A stretch of 64,000 nt of DNA, taken from Aspidiotus rigidus. Lineage: Eukaryota; Arthropoda; Insecta; Hemiptera; Diaspididae. Within the stretch, counting starts at the first letter, position 1. Each line of letters starts with the position of its first letter. The notes below the pieces were generated by a model that was given only the letters and a program-made list of their open reading frames with translations, searched no databases and was not told the origin of the DNA. Below, piece by piece: positions 38,101-49,440 of the stretch. The stretch is taken from assembly GCA_035079385.1 (NCBI GenBank), contig JAVHKY010000029.1:12338001-12402000 (forward strand), in the 5' to 3' direction. Position numbers and translations under genes: made by a program.

Positions 38101-41100
38101 TTTTTCTTTACCAGCAGCTTATAATATATGGAGTGCTCCAATTTATACTGCTGGTGATGAAGTCCCTATACTTTTTTTCTTTGGCCTTCTTCATTTCCAG
38201 CTTATATGACTTCTTAGCCACCTGGAATGCTTTTTCATAGAGTTTGTTGGTTGTTTGTGACTGACGGTGCCTTTGAGATATTCCAGATTGGCATTCCAAT
38301 AATAAATTCCGCTTTTTCCTTCACAGATAGATGTTGTCTGTTTAATATTTTCTGCTGTTGAGGCCATGTGTATATTCTGCTACAGTATTAGGAGGGTCGG
38401 GCTGCGGCGGGTTTTCCGTTATTGCCTCGTTGAACGCTTTGTAATTGGACCTGTCACCAATTCACTGTGGATATTGTACTCAAAAGTGATGTAAAAGTGG
38501 TCTGATATTGAGTAACTGGATGAGTCCGTTATCCAGTTATTAAATTCGTATCCTGTGTTTTAGTGTGTAATCGGTAATGGAATAGTAGTCTGTGTGGTAC
38601 CTTGTAGGCTTGTTATGATGGGCAATTGCGAGTTTTCGTTCGCTCAGAAATTCGTCTCTTTTTCTCCCTGAGGCGAATATTCTTTGGTCAATTTTATTTT
38701 TACCACTTGTTGGTATACTCATTATAATTTCGGTTACATTATGTAGTCGAACTGCAATTTTCTAGACTATTGTTTGGTAATCGTCTGATATGGGCTATTA
38801 ATTTTTCACAGCTCTGGAACAATCCTGTATTTTCTAGTGACAATCAAGTATTTTTTGCTAACGAAGACGATGAGAATATTGAAGCCGGTACTAGACTCTC
38901 CTACAAAATAATGGTCAAATTTAATCAGACTCAACGAATGATCCCGTTCTTGTATACTATTCATTTTAATGGCCGTCGTGTTTGTCCACCAGATACTCCT
39001 CGTAAGTATTTGTTGACAATTCCCTTAGCCGGAGAACACAATAAGAACTCCTAAGGAGCTAAATATGAAGTCGCAAATTTCGCAAATGAATATAATTATA
39101 TGATCTTTGGTTTCTATTACAGTTACTTTAGCGGTGGCTAGTGAATCCAGCACGATTCCACGTCCGTCAAATAATCAACGCCCTGATTTGGCTTTTACCG
39201 AAGCAACTGATCTGTTTTCAGATAGAACGCGCACCACGACTAGAGCCCCGGTTCCGAAAAAGTAAGTTTTCAACGTCTGCTTGTACAGTCTACGAACGTA
39301 AACAATAACTATTTATTGATATTTCATGGTAATGATAGTTACCCTTGCGGCATCGTGGAACAGGTGACCCCTCTGATCACTCACGGATCAGGAACGTTAC
39401 CTGGACAGTGGCCGTGGCATGTGGCCTTGTATCGAACAGAAGGCGTCAATCTGAACTATAAATGCGGAGCCACACTGGTCTCTAAAAATAAAGTCATTAC
39501 AGGTATGTTATCATCCATCAGCCCGATTTCCGAAAAGTTTGACGTAACCTTCAACTGTTGGTTTGAATTTTAGCTGCTCATTGCGTGACGAACGAATCGG
39601 CATCATCCGATGGCACACGTAAGCCCATAAATCCGAGTCAATTGGTGCTCTACCTTGGAAAACATCAGCTGCATCACTTTTCCGAAGAGGGGATACAAAC
39701 TAAGCAGGTACTTGGAGATTTTAATAGATTTTCAAAAGTTATGGTCATGGTCATTGTTTGAAAAATTTGTTCAAGGTTTTGAAAATTGTCGTTCATCCTG
39801 GCTATAATGGAAACGATTACTACGGAGATCTTGCCTTATTAACTCTCAACTCTGATGTGGATTACAGTAAATACGTCAGACCAGTATGTTTGTGGGAAGG
39901 TGTGTCGAGTACTTCAGAAATTGAAGGAAAAGAGGGAACTGTAAGTAACTTGGTCCTTTTGTCTACATAGTCTCGTCGGTCAATTTTTAGGGATCGATGG
40001 AAGCCAATCTATGAGCGTTTATCAACGAGAAACTTTATTTGAACTAAGAATTGACTTATCCCACAAATTATAACCCAAGTTGTATTCTGACTTGAAGCCA
40101 AGGGTGTTAAGTTCAAGCTGTTTTTGGTTTGAGTTGAGCGTTAAGCCAATGGGTTCATAGTTTTTGAGCCAGCTTCGAGTCAGTCAATCATTAATCTTTG
40201 AAGGCAGAGGTTTCCAACGTTTATGAATTGACCGACCACTAAAAAAAATTCTGAGACGTTCTACGGACACCTTTCTCATGTTTTTATGATGAACTTAGAC
40301 GCAAAGTAGGTATTCTAGACTTAGCTGTGTACGAATTTGCGGACCAACTACTGTTCTGAGGAAATGTTTTTCGGGCAGGAAAAAACATATTTCTTAAAAG
40401 AAAAAAATGTTTTTCATATTGACATTCATCACTCGAAAACTTTTTGAGACAGCTATGAAGCCAGTGATTATCGCCCAATTCAGCCAATAATTGAGCCAAT
40501 CAAGAATTAATTTTAAACCAGCTTTAAGTTGACGGAGATTGGCTTTACATCCAGGCTTAAAATTGGTGGAAGTTGTTTAGTGCGTAAGTCTCAAAAGAAG
40601 TCTAAAGAGCTGGCCCATACTTTTATGAGTACGTTTTTCGTGCATCAAGTCAAGGGCAGGAAATGACGAAGTTAAAATGAACAGAGATCCTTTCAGGTAT
40701 TATGACTGCTATTAGTAAAGGAAACGGTACAGATAACCAGTTTCATGGAGGGTTATTCGGGAAAACGTCCAGTGTCCGCCGTTCTTCTGGCAAATAATGG
40801 TTTGAAAGAGGACTGAAGCTATTGAGGAAATATCTTCTCGGAACTTATGCTAGAACTTTAAGACCCACTTTGAGGACTAGGAAAATATCGATTTTTGATT
40901 GATACAGGAAGGGAGAACTGAAAACAACTCCACGGGACTTGAGAGCTCAGGCCATTGAAGAAAGTTTCATTTCAGAAAATGGACAGAAACTTTTTGATCT
41001 ATTTTAATGACTCGAAAAAAGTTTGATCTTCGAAGTATTCGTATGTGAGTGGGCTGAATGGAAAAATGTTGACCACCAAAAATATGTATATATATATCAG

Positions 41101-44100
41101 AGGACTCGGCTAGATTTAGGGAACAGCATGGTAACGACCATGAGGCTTCATGTATGAAGGATGGGAAGAGCGAGAAATTCGGATCATCCGTAGGGAGACT
41201 TTGAGAAAATTCAACCAAAGAATCGACCATAGTCAATTATTCCCTTGCTGAACGTCGCTCGTGATCTTGAAATTTTTCTCAAGTTCCTCAAATGTGTCGG
41301 CCAACTTTCTCTTCTACTCTTAAGTCAATCCCTTCTCTCTATACACTTCATGACTCAAAATATTCCCAATACAGCATCACTCGCGACTCGAAAGTTTCCC
41401 AACACTTTTTCCATTAAATAGCTGAAAACTTGGAATTCTTCTCAGCCTTAATAGAATCAATGCGTTTTTTAATTTTACGGTCAGCGGTTCTTGTATTTGT
41501 GTTTCTTACTCTTCGCGAGTATATTTCTCTTCTCAGCCTCTTAAATTGGTGAGCCATCTTTTCCCCTCTGCTCCTCAATCCAAATGGTGTTTTTTTTTTA
41601 AAGTTTCGAATATTCCCAAAACTCCTTCCTCAGTATAGCCTGTGACTCGAAAATTTTTCAAGTCTCTTCCTCTCTATAGCTTGAGACTCGAATTTTAACA
41701 GAGAACCTCTTTTATGGTTTTTGTATTTTGGCGTCCTGCCGTGAGGTGCCCGGCGAAAACTGAACTTTGACGTCATCAGACCCCAACTTCAAGGGGAGGG
41801 TTAATTGAACCATAAAATATGATAGGAAGAGACCTGAGAACATTTTCAACTTACAATAGAGAAACTTTTTAAAAAGTCGACCTCTGAGCCAAATACGATA
41901 GAAAGTTTAACAGGGGGCCCGACCTTATGGGAGATAGAGAGCAGAAGAGGGCCTTGAAAAATTTTGATTTGCGAGACATACGGATATTATAGGACAGCAG
42001 AGTGCAGCAGAGAGGCTTAGAAAAATCTCGACTTTCAAGCCATAGTGGCATAGTACTTCACACACTTTTCGAGACTCCAATTCCGAATTCAATTCCCGAT
42101 ACCAAAACGAATTCGATTCATAGAACGTTTCTTGTTTACCTTCGTTAAGGAAACCATCTTTTTTCTTAGCCTACCAAATTCATCAGCCATTTTTTCCTCT
42201 CTGCTTCTAAGTCGAAATTACTCGAAATGTCTCCAAATTTTCTTCCTCATCTGCGTAGCCCATGAATCGAAAAACTCACGGGTTCTTCAACGCAGTTAAA
42301 CGAGGGGTGGCAGGGAACCTGTTTTATAGGGGATCTATAATGTCATCAAATTAAGACGTCAAAAGGCTGACCTACGACTTCATCAAATTGTGACGTCACA
42401 GATCCGGACTTTAGAGATACATGTGATAGGAAAGGGACTTGTAAAGATTTCGATTTCCACGCTCTGTATATGATAGGGAAGGGACATGGACAAATGTTGA
42501 CCTCCGAACTATATGATAGATGGTTGACCTCTAAACGACCTTGAAGTTGCCGGTCGGCCGGCCGGACGGCGGACATTTTTTCCGAAAACCCCTATAGGTT
42601 CCCTGTTGAAATTTTCCAAATCTTTCCTCTTCCTTATAGCTTGGGACTGGGAAATTTTAACAGGGAACCTGTTTTATAGGGGCTATTTGAGAAATCTGCC
42701 GTCCGCCGTCCGCCGTGCGCCGTGCGCCGTCCAGCGAAAAACTTAGAAAAATTTCGACCCTCGAGCCATATATGATAGGAGAGGGACTTGGAAAAATTTC
42801 GACTCTCGAGCTATATATGATAGGAGGGGGACTTAGAAAAATTTCGACTCTCGAGCCATATATGATAGGAGAGGGACTTAGAAAAATTTCGACTCTCGAG
42901 CTATATATGATAGAAGGGGGACTTAGAAAAAATTTCGAATCTCGAGCTATAGATGATAGGAGGGGAACTTGGAAAAATTTCGACTCTCGAGCCATATATG
43001 ATAGGAGAGGGACTTAGAAAAATTTCGACTGTCGAGCTATATATGATCTAGGCTTCCTTGAATTTTCAATACCAAATCTCATTCGAATCATAAAACAGGT
43101 TCCCTGCGTTCCTCGTTCAACTTCGTTAAGGAAGCCGTCACTTTTCTCTGTCTTTGAAGTTGGTTAGCTATTTCAGTCGAAAATTTTTCCTCTACATAGT
43201 TTGTGATTCAAAATTCTCCCAACTCTTTTCAATAGATCGGTCACCTTCTCCCCCTGTTCCTCAGTCGATATTTTTCTTCTTCATGTCCATTTCCTTCTTA
43301 AAGCTCGCGATTCAGGATTTTACCAAGTTCCTCAAATAAGTTGGCCAACCCTTCTGATTTCAAGTCGTGATTTTTTCATATCCCTTCTCTGTATGACTCA
43401 TTATTCGAAATTTTATACCACGTGACTTTCCATTTTTCAAAAACCCTATAGTTAGGTTTAGGTCATCTGGGTGCGGAAGTTCTTTCCAAAAGTGCTTCCC
43501 TCCTCTCAATAAGGTAAGGGAATTAAAAGACGAAGTGTGATCGGAATATAATAAGAGATAGCGTCCACTTCATACACGTTTAAATGATGGATGAAGTTGG
43601 ACAGGAAAGATTTAAATCACAACCATTGTATCCCTAAAAAATCAATTAAATCACACGGTCACTCTATTGAAGCGAAAAAGAAGTCTTTTTGTTAGCGAGA
43701 TGAAAGTTCTTCATAACAATTATCATTTTTGGCGATCCTTTCTAATGGAGTTCTAGGAACTAATTCCTTCATTTCGCCATACTTAATGCTTCAATTTAGA
43801 ATATCGTTAATATTTCCTAAGAACAATTATTACAGAAATATTAAAAAACCATTATCAATGTTTCCTAGATTGTCGGCTGGGGATTAGACGAGAACGAACA
43901 AACCACGGAAGACCTTCAAGTCGCGAGATTACCCATTGTGTCTACTGTAACTTGTTTACGAAGTTTTCCTCAGTTCTACTCGAAGTTTACGTCGAATGCC
44001 ACTTTCTGCGCTGGCGCTAAAAACGGTAAGAATTCGCAAGAAGCAAAATCTCAACCCTCTCTCGATGGTCGAATGAAAAAACGAAAAGTGGTAAAGATTG

Positions 44101-44401
44101 TACAAAAACTTCGAATTCGACACAGTGAGGGCATTTTTCCTCCGAGATTTTCGACGATCGAATTCCCGCATTCGTTGTAGTTTTTCATATAGAAAATTCC
44201 TATTCGGCAGGTACCAGCCCCTGTAACGGTGACAGTGGCGGAGGAATGGTATTCAATCGGAACGGAGTTTGGTATTTGCGCGGCATTGTCTCGCTGTCGG
44301 TCGCTAAGGAGGGTTTCAACTTCTGCGATCCAAATCACTATGCCATATTCACGGATTTGGGCAAGTTCTCCGACTTCCTACAAGCTAATTTGTACAACTG
44401 A
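32107..44401 (+). CDS. gd-like serine protease 2: GD N-terminal domain plus S1 protease, nine coding exons, 450 aa
   Basis: Exons: 32107-32123, 32239-32434, 38812-39001, 39123-39261, 39339-39502, 39574-39707, 39776-39940, 43869-44025, 44211-44401. All joins keep frame; the tiny first exon (METHHR) is the least certain. Signal peptide about 1-18, GD N-terminal domain about 24-135 ([24 protein letters not shown]), short T-rich linker with QRPD, then an S1 protease from about 182 (YPCG). Catalytic residues: His238 (AAHC), Asp298 (GDLALL), Ser396 (CNGDSGGG). The residue matching chymotrypsin 189 is Ser390, not Asp. The activation-site motif R-IVGG is replaced by PLITHG, with Leu before the Ile. 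The SWG motif is replaced by VSLSVAKEG, as expected for this family. Introns of 6.4 and 3.9 kb are filled with repeats and LINE relics. Role by analogy: secreted zymogen in an extracellular cascade. Confidence 0.85.
32435..36955. other. First part of the 6.4 kb intron of gd-like gene 2
   Basis: Intronic by the gene model. Overlapping plus-strand frames at 33084-33520 are rich in F, L and I; I recognise no domain. No coding exon with gd similarity is seen. An alternative reading is that the two N-terminal exons belong to a separate broken copy. Confidence 0.4.
36960..37240 (-). mobile_element. R1-type LINE C-terminal scrap
   Basis: On the minus strand about 37222-37090 reads [20 protein letters not shown], then [16 protein letters not shown]. 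This is the usual end of R1-like LINE proteins (LTGHG...C...ENVLF.CP.Y...R). Only a short piece with frame damage is left. Confidence 0.65.
37390..38725 (-). mobile_element. LINE relic: endonuclease end and reverse transcriptase start
   Basis: Reading down the minus strand: an endonuclease piece ([20 protein letters not shown], then a [11 protein letters not shown] motif near 38500-38460), a basic linker (38299-38110, [19 protein letters not shown]), the RT start [20 protein letters not shown] at about 37750-37690, and the RT motif TSGYPQGSV at about 37430. It has shifts and stops, so it is dead. It lies inside the intron of gd-like gene 2, antisense to it. Confidence 0.78.
39941..41685. other. 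Intron of gd-like gene 2 before the repeat block
   Basis: Intronic by the gene model. Near 40080-40570 words such as TTAAGCCAA, GAGCCAGCTT and AACCAGCTTTAAG recur irregularly, another word-repeat tract. No exon is seen. Confidence 0.4.
41690..43145. repeat. Foldback-repeat copies in intron of gd-like gene 2
   Basis: Inverted ends are clear: GCAGGGAACCTGTTTTATAG at about 42310 faces CCCCTATAGGTTCCCTGTTG at about 42600. A second left end, AACAGGGAACCTGTTTTATA at about 42656, faces ATAAAACAGGTTCCCTGC and the inverted CTCGTTCAACTTCGTTAAGG at about 43085-43130. The second unit has captured or expanded the 45-bp array. Confidence 0.72.
42740..43060 (+). repeat. 45-bp minisatellite array, seven units
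   Basis: Units of 45 bases with the core TTTCGACTCTCGAGC, CATATATGATAGGAGAGGG and ACTTAGAAAAA. Consecutive units differ at few positions. Since 45 is a multiple of three, both strands keep long open frames (42715-43017 plus, 42657-42995 minus) giving a 15-residue repeat ([15 protein letters not shown]). These are artefacts of the period rather than genes. Confidence 0.88.
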
Positions 44402-46400
44402 TAATTGACGAGCAGATTATCCTCAGGTGGATAGAGGCGTTCGGAATTTGCTTCGTGTGCTGTGATATTTTTTTGAAAAAGAAAAAAATGGCCACGGGCT
44501 TTTGCTGTCCCTTTTTTTTTTCTATATACGATTTATAAATCTATCCATTTTAGATTACTTTGTACTTCATTGACTGTTCACGATTGTAATGCATACTTTC
44601 ATTTTTATAGAATACTTTCTTAGTTATGAATAAAAGTTTTTACCTGGTCAAAAAAAAAACTAAAATTTTCGTAGAATTTTCTTTCCTATTTGAACTTCGA
44701 GTCGGGAGAATTCATTTTGATTAAAAAATACATGAAGAATTTCTTTCTTAATGTTTTATTCCTGAGGATAGTCTCTAGGCGCCAAATACCATAGGCACAA
44801 GTACTCTTACTACGCGAGCAAGTTTTTTTTCCCCCTCAAAATAAATTAAAACAAGTTTTTTCCTGATCTCGAACAAATAGCCATTGCTACCTCTCCCTCT
44901 CACCGATACACATATGATACGCTGTTTAAATTAACCACGATCTCCTATGTACAATAGTTCAAAACATACAGTCGGTTGAAGACAGGCTAAATCACGGTCA
45001 CTGTTTGAAATAATTTTCTTCCAACCGTTGGAAGAAGTTCAGTTGAAAACAGGTTGCATCGCATTTCGGTTGGGTTTTCTATGTATTTCGTCTAACTTAT
45101 TAAGGACGAATATAATATTATGTGATGTTCGTCGTCGTGACGTTATCAGCCGCCGCTAATTACCAACCAGAATTAATCGACGCGCGAATGAGTTATTCAA
45201 GAGATAATGGATGTACATAATATTACGTTATAGTTTTTTTTTTCTCCAATATTTTTCGGCAAACACGCGCGCAACAATAAGTCATGTTTTATTGTCTGTG
45301 CAAAATTTAATCATTTTTTCTTACATTTTTTCATCGTCGCGTATCTACGAGGATGGAAATTATCAAGGTGGGTATTCCGCGAAGTAATTCATATATTTCT
45401 AGCTTCCGCTTCGTACCTCTATATTTGTACTTGGTACTTTAAAGAATTCTGTACTATCTCAGCTTCTTCACGTTAATAAAACGAGTTACTCACCGAGTAT
45501 ACTTTCTGACACACAGGTATACAAAATCGAGTAAATCACGGCGAGTTATTTTGAGATTTTATGAAATTATCGATATGATTAATGTTCACCATTTCTGGTT
45601 TTACCATACGCAGCGTGATCCATGTATTTGCATCGAGTTTTTACTCATCATATTTCATAAACTTTAAAGCTTCCAGAAAATAACAGACAGGTTTTTTTCT
45701 ATATTACCGATTCGTCTACGACTCTACGTAAACGAAAAGACCCCCATCATTGCTTTTTGGTCTTGATGAGATTTTTCTGTCAAAAAGTGGTTACCTATCA
45801 TAATCCGGACCAGCATTCTTGAATTAACGAGAAAATATCAATAGATACATTTTTTATCGGTTGGAAATGATATACGAAATATAAATAAAAAAATGCTCTC
45901 AAAATTTTTCACCCCTTAGTCACGTCTTGCCTCTTAGGGAGAGATCCCAGATTCAAACCCGCTGAAGAGTAGCAGGAATTTGTGCGACTTTTGTGGTTTC
46001 ATAATCCCACTACTGTGAACGTGTTCGCTCTCATTAATTCAGTATGGGTCAAAGATAGAAGTAGAGATCCCATGAATGGTTTCTGCCCAAGTCTCCGCAA
46101 TTTTGTTCAAGTCCTAAGTTCGTGAAATTCCGTTTTCAATATTACTGTGAAAGGTGAATCAAGAGATTTAAGGAAGTCGTGCACTCCTTACTGGGCCCAT
46201 CGAGGGTAATGCGATTGTAGTGACGAAAAGTTCTTTGTAAGTTACTAGAATTTATGAAGTGCTCGAGCGGTATAAGGCAAAGGAAAATTATAAATTTGGT
46301 TTTCCTAATCATATTAAAGAGAGGTGTCAGCAATAAGTGCAAGTTAATCATGAGAAAAAGTCCTCCTTAACCTATGTACGTGCTCCCTCTCTCATAGAGG
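44402..46400. other. 3' end of gd-like gene 2 and spacer
   Basis: AATAAA at 44629-44634, followed by an A run, probably ends gd-like gene 2. Beyond it I see no gene: AT-rich sequence, and short frames (46142-46351) without domains. Confidence 0.45.
44629..44634 (+). terminator. Polyadenylation signal AATAAA of gd-like gene 2
   Basis: It lies 228 bases past the stop codon, with a T-rich stretch just after it. Confidence 0.6.
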
Positions 46401-46835
46401 TTACCTAAGGTGTCCAAAAACTTGCAGATTCTTCAACGTAGTTAAAAAAGGGGCGGCAGGGAGCTTGCTCTATGGGGCACGTAGGATCCGAAAAATAGAA
46501 AGCTGTGTATGATGCGACCTCCAAGCTATATATGAAAGGGATAGGAGTAGGACTTGGAACATCTTCGACTTCCAAGCTATACATGATAAGTAAGATTGCC
46601 TCTTCAAAACCGTTACCAATTTATTAATTTTTCTTACATTCTTTTTGTGGTCTTTGAATTATATTTATATTTCGTGACTCTAACAGTTTTCATGTTACGT
46701 GACCTTTACCATGACTATACATGATGGGAGATCGACCTCCAAATGACCTTGAGGTTGCCGGCTAGCTGGTCGGGGGACGGCGAAGATTTTTTTCTAAAAA
46801 CTCCCCGATTGAGTTTCGGTGGCCTCGAGTGTGTC
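46400..46835. repeat. Foldback-repeat copy
   Basis: Carries the family marks in order: CAGATTCTTCAACGTAGTTA, GGCAGGGAGCTTGCTCTATG, AGCTATATATGAAAGG, the GCCGGCTAGCTGGTCGGG patch and CTCCCCGATTGAG. Its right end lacks the AACAGGTTCC part. Confidence 0.6.
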
Positions 46836-46904
46836 AATCTTTCCTCAGGATCGATCCTCTGGGCCTGTTCAGAATATTCCTAAGGCCACCACCATCTAAT
46901 GGAT

Positions 46905-47322
46905 GATTCAGTTACTAATATTTATCATGAAGAATTTAGTGAAATTCTTTGCTTTGTTAAATATTTGTTGGTCACCAAATTTTTGTAAATTTAATGATAA
47001 ATTTTTTGACATTCCCTGAAGAAGTGGGTAGATTCCCTCATCTCTGAGGTATTTATGTTCAGTCTGTTCTCTTCGGGTAATGAATTCTCGAGCCATATCT
47101 ATGACGTTTTTATGTTTCAAGAGTGAACTCCTTTCGTATCTCAAGTTGCTTTACCCTTTCATAAATTCTCTGGAAGTTGGTGGTCTCTTGAAAAACTACT
47201 TGAATTTAACAATCTCGAAAAGAGATTGTTCCTGTGAGTTTGGGATCTATAGGAAAGATTCTTCGACCGATGTTGTAGTCAACGGTTCGTCATTTTGTCT
47301 TGTTCTGATGCATATTCCTTAG
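46905..47322 (+). mobile_element. Penelope-like element RT relic A
   Basis: On the plus strand a broken frame reads LVKFFALLNICWSPNFCKFN followed by DKFFDIP (46932-47020), the region before the RT active site in Penelope-like elements. Further on (47185-47322) LNLTISKRDCSCEFGIYRKD and SSTDVVVNGSS match the LDLTI....FGIYRKPTSTD block that follows it. The catalytic YVDD part is missing between the two. Stops are present. Relic B at 48.9-49.4 kb shares the first block. Confidence 0.7.
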
Positions 47323-48545
47323 CTTTCTTTCCACAAAGAATTGATGACCATGAAACACTTGGCCAGAGTGAATGAGATTAATTTGGACATCCACTGTATG
47401 ATCCGTCTGAAAGATCACAAAAAAATGGCTTGATTAAGACGCGTTGGATTAGGCTCTCTTTCTTCCTGAGAAAGTTTTTTCTGCAGCTGGGCCGCGTCCT
47501 TCGCCTTGTTGCTTTTGGCCGGCGCGTTATAAACCTCTTTCTGTGAAAGGGTTCTCGACATGTTTCATGTCTTTCCTGAAGTTCCCTGAATTCTAGTTCC
47601 AAATTCCAAAATTGCGAGTTCACACCTTCCCGATAAGGTGATCTCCCTCCCCCCCAAAATGGAACCCCAGATATGATTCAGAAAATCTACGAGTTCCACG
47701 AGTCCTGAATTCTGGCCCCTAATTCCAAAATTGCGAGTTCACACCACACCGCGAGTTGCCCCCAATTCCATAATTATCCTGTATGCTGGATATATTCTCT
47801 TTTCCTTCATAGTAAACTATGACGTCATCAATTTCTGACGTCATCAACCGTGACCCCGAGCCCGATTGTGAAATTTGCGAGTTCAATCTGCCTGTTCTCA
47901 TCCATGTAATCTATAAGTGGTTTAATACAGGCTTTTACACTGCTGCATGTTAAGCTTATATTAGCCGGGTTTCATGAAGGCTAATAGTAGGTCTAGTATA
48001 GTTTAGTTTACTGTATAGCACAGTCTCATGGAGGCTTGGGAGTAGCACTCCAATTTCTAAAATGTGCAAGCCGTGACCCGGAGGCTTTGTACAAAAGGGA
48101 ATCGAGCAGTATTACATCAGATGTTGGGAGGCTCACGAGCAGAGTGAGTGATCTAGACTCTGGCAAGGGAAGAGCCCCTATGCAATAGCGAAAAAAAAAA
48201 AAAAAAAAAAGGTCTCACCGCAAAAATTTGGTGACATTACTCGAGACATACATTCTCTGTCTCTTAAGATTTTATTTTGCCTGGCAAATTTAATTTCTCG
48301 TACAGTATTCGTCAAGAGTGATCAAAATAGTCTTTGAATATCAATATTGATGATGATGTATATCGTTTGATTAATACTGCACGACCTTATTATTCTGTAT
48401 CACCTATGATTTTATTTTTGCATAAAATTTTTCGAATTTCTCTACACTCGACTCCTGGCGAGTTTTATTTTCGTACAGTCTGTGAAAAAGTTTCTTCTTC
48501 TCGCCACTTCACTATTGGTAATATACCTACCGAATGTATGAAGTC
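47323..48545. other. Spacer with a short direct duplication
   Basis: CCAAATTCCAAAATTGCGAG with following TTCACACC occurs at about 47601 and again, as CTAATTCCAAAATTGCGAG, at about 47718. At 47818-47850 there are more TGACGTCA-like sites. A 20-base poly-A run lies at about 48190. No gene recognised. Confidence 0.4.
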
Positions 48546-48549
48546 TCTC

Positions 48550-48930
48550 AGGTTCCAGATCTGAGCAGAACAAAGATGTGGATCTATTGGTTTCTAGATC
48601 TTGACATAGAAAAAATCTAGATCACTTGAGCTTTACATCTTGATAGAGAAACAGATCTTTTGAAAAAAATTAAAAAATAAATTTCCGTAGCGACACACTG
48701 AAAGAGAAGAAAAAAACCAAGAGACCCGGATACTGAGGCGCATGGTGACTCAGTCTTGTTTTTTCGTTAGGTCGGGTTTTTCCAGATGAGAGGAGTGTAA
48801 TGACTGCAGAGGCGGGTATGTAGGTGAGACTGGTCGTAAAGTGGTTGAGCAGGAGAAAGCTCAAGAAAAAGAAAATGTAGGAGGCTCGGCTTTTGTGAAC
48901 CATTGAATCACTAGTGGTCACAGATTTTGG
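48550..48930 (-). mobile_element. Retroelement 3'-end fragment
   Basis: The stretch around GAGACCCGGATACTGAGGCG and CATGGTGACTCAGTCTTG is a second copy of the LINE tail at 21711-21905 (GAGACCCGAAGAATGAGGCG, TATGGCGACTCAGTCTTG). It probably represents the 3' end of the same LINE family. Confidence 0.55.
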
Positions 48931-48934
48931 AGTG

Positions 48935-49440
48935 AGTCATTCGTAAACTCTAATATTTCTCACGAAGAGTTGGAGGAGTTCTTTGATTTGTTAAATGCTT
49001 GTTGGTCTTCAAGTTGTCGTCGTGATGGACTTTTTGAGGTTTCCTGAAGAAGTGGGTATCCCATTTGGTTTCCATTCCTTATGTCTGAGGTATTTATGTC
49101 TAGCCTATTCTCCTCGGACATGAGCAGGCCCGTAACGGGCAAATAGGAGCAATGCCCCCTTGAAACTTTTTAACCGCCCTAGAAAATACGTTTGGTCGTA
49201 TTAATTTCTCGATTCTCAACCTCATACCTGGATTCTAAAAATATTGGTGTCACTGAAGACTCAACACTCCCACTTGTTTATTATTGGCACAGATATGTAG
49301 ACGACGTTTCATGTACATGGACTGGTTCTCAAGATCCCTTAAGAAACTCGCGGTTGTTGTCCAGGTATTTCTCCTTTCTTCCCGATAATTTTTGTTCAAG
49401 TCCGCCGGTACTTCTGAAAATGTTCTTAAGGTCATTTTAA
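48935..49440 (+). mobile_element. Penelope-like element RT relic B
   Basis: Plus-strand blocks in order: HEELEEFFDLLNACWSSSC (48960-49015), GYPIWFPFLMSEVFMSSLFS (49050-49110; the family's G.PMGSPLSP..SE.FM..L motif) and VYYWHRYVDDVSCTWTG (49277-49330), which holds the RT catalytic YVDD and the preceding W-x-R-Y typical of Penelope-like elements. Stops break the frame between blocks. No GIY-YIG endonuclease is visible downstream. Confidence 0.8.

Noticed and set aside
42657..43017. Overlapping 100- and 112-codon frames with 15-residue repeats
   Set aside because: Both strands are open because the satellite period is 45 bases; there is no start context, domain or splice support.
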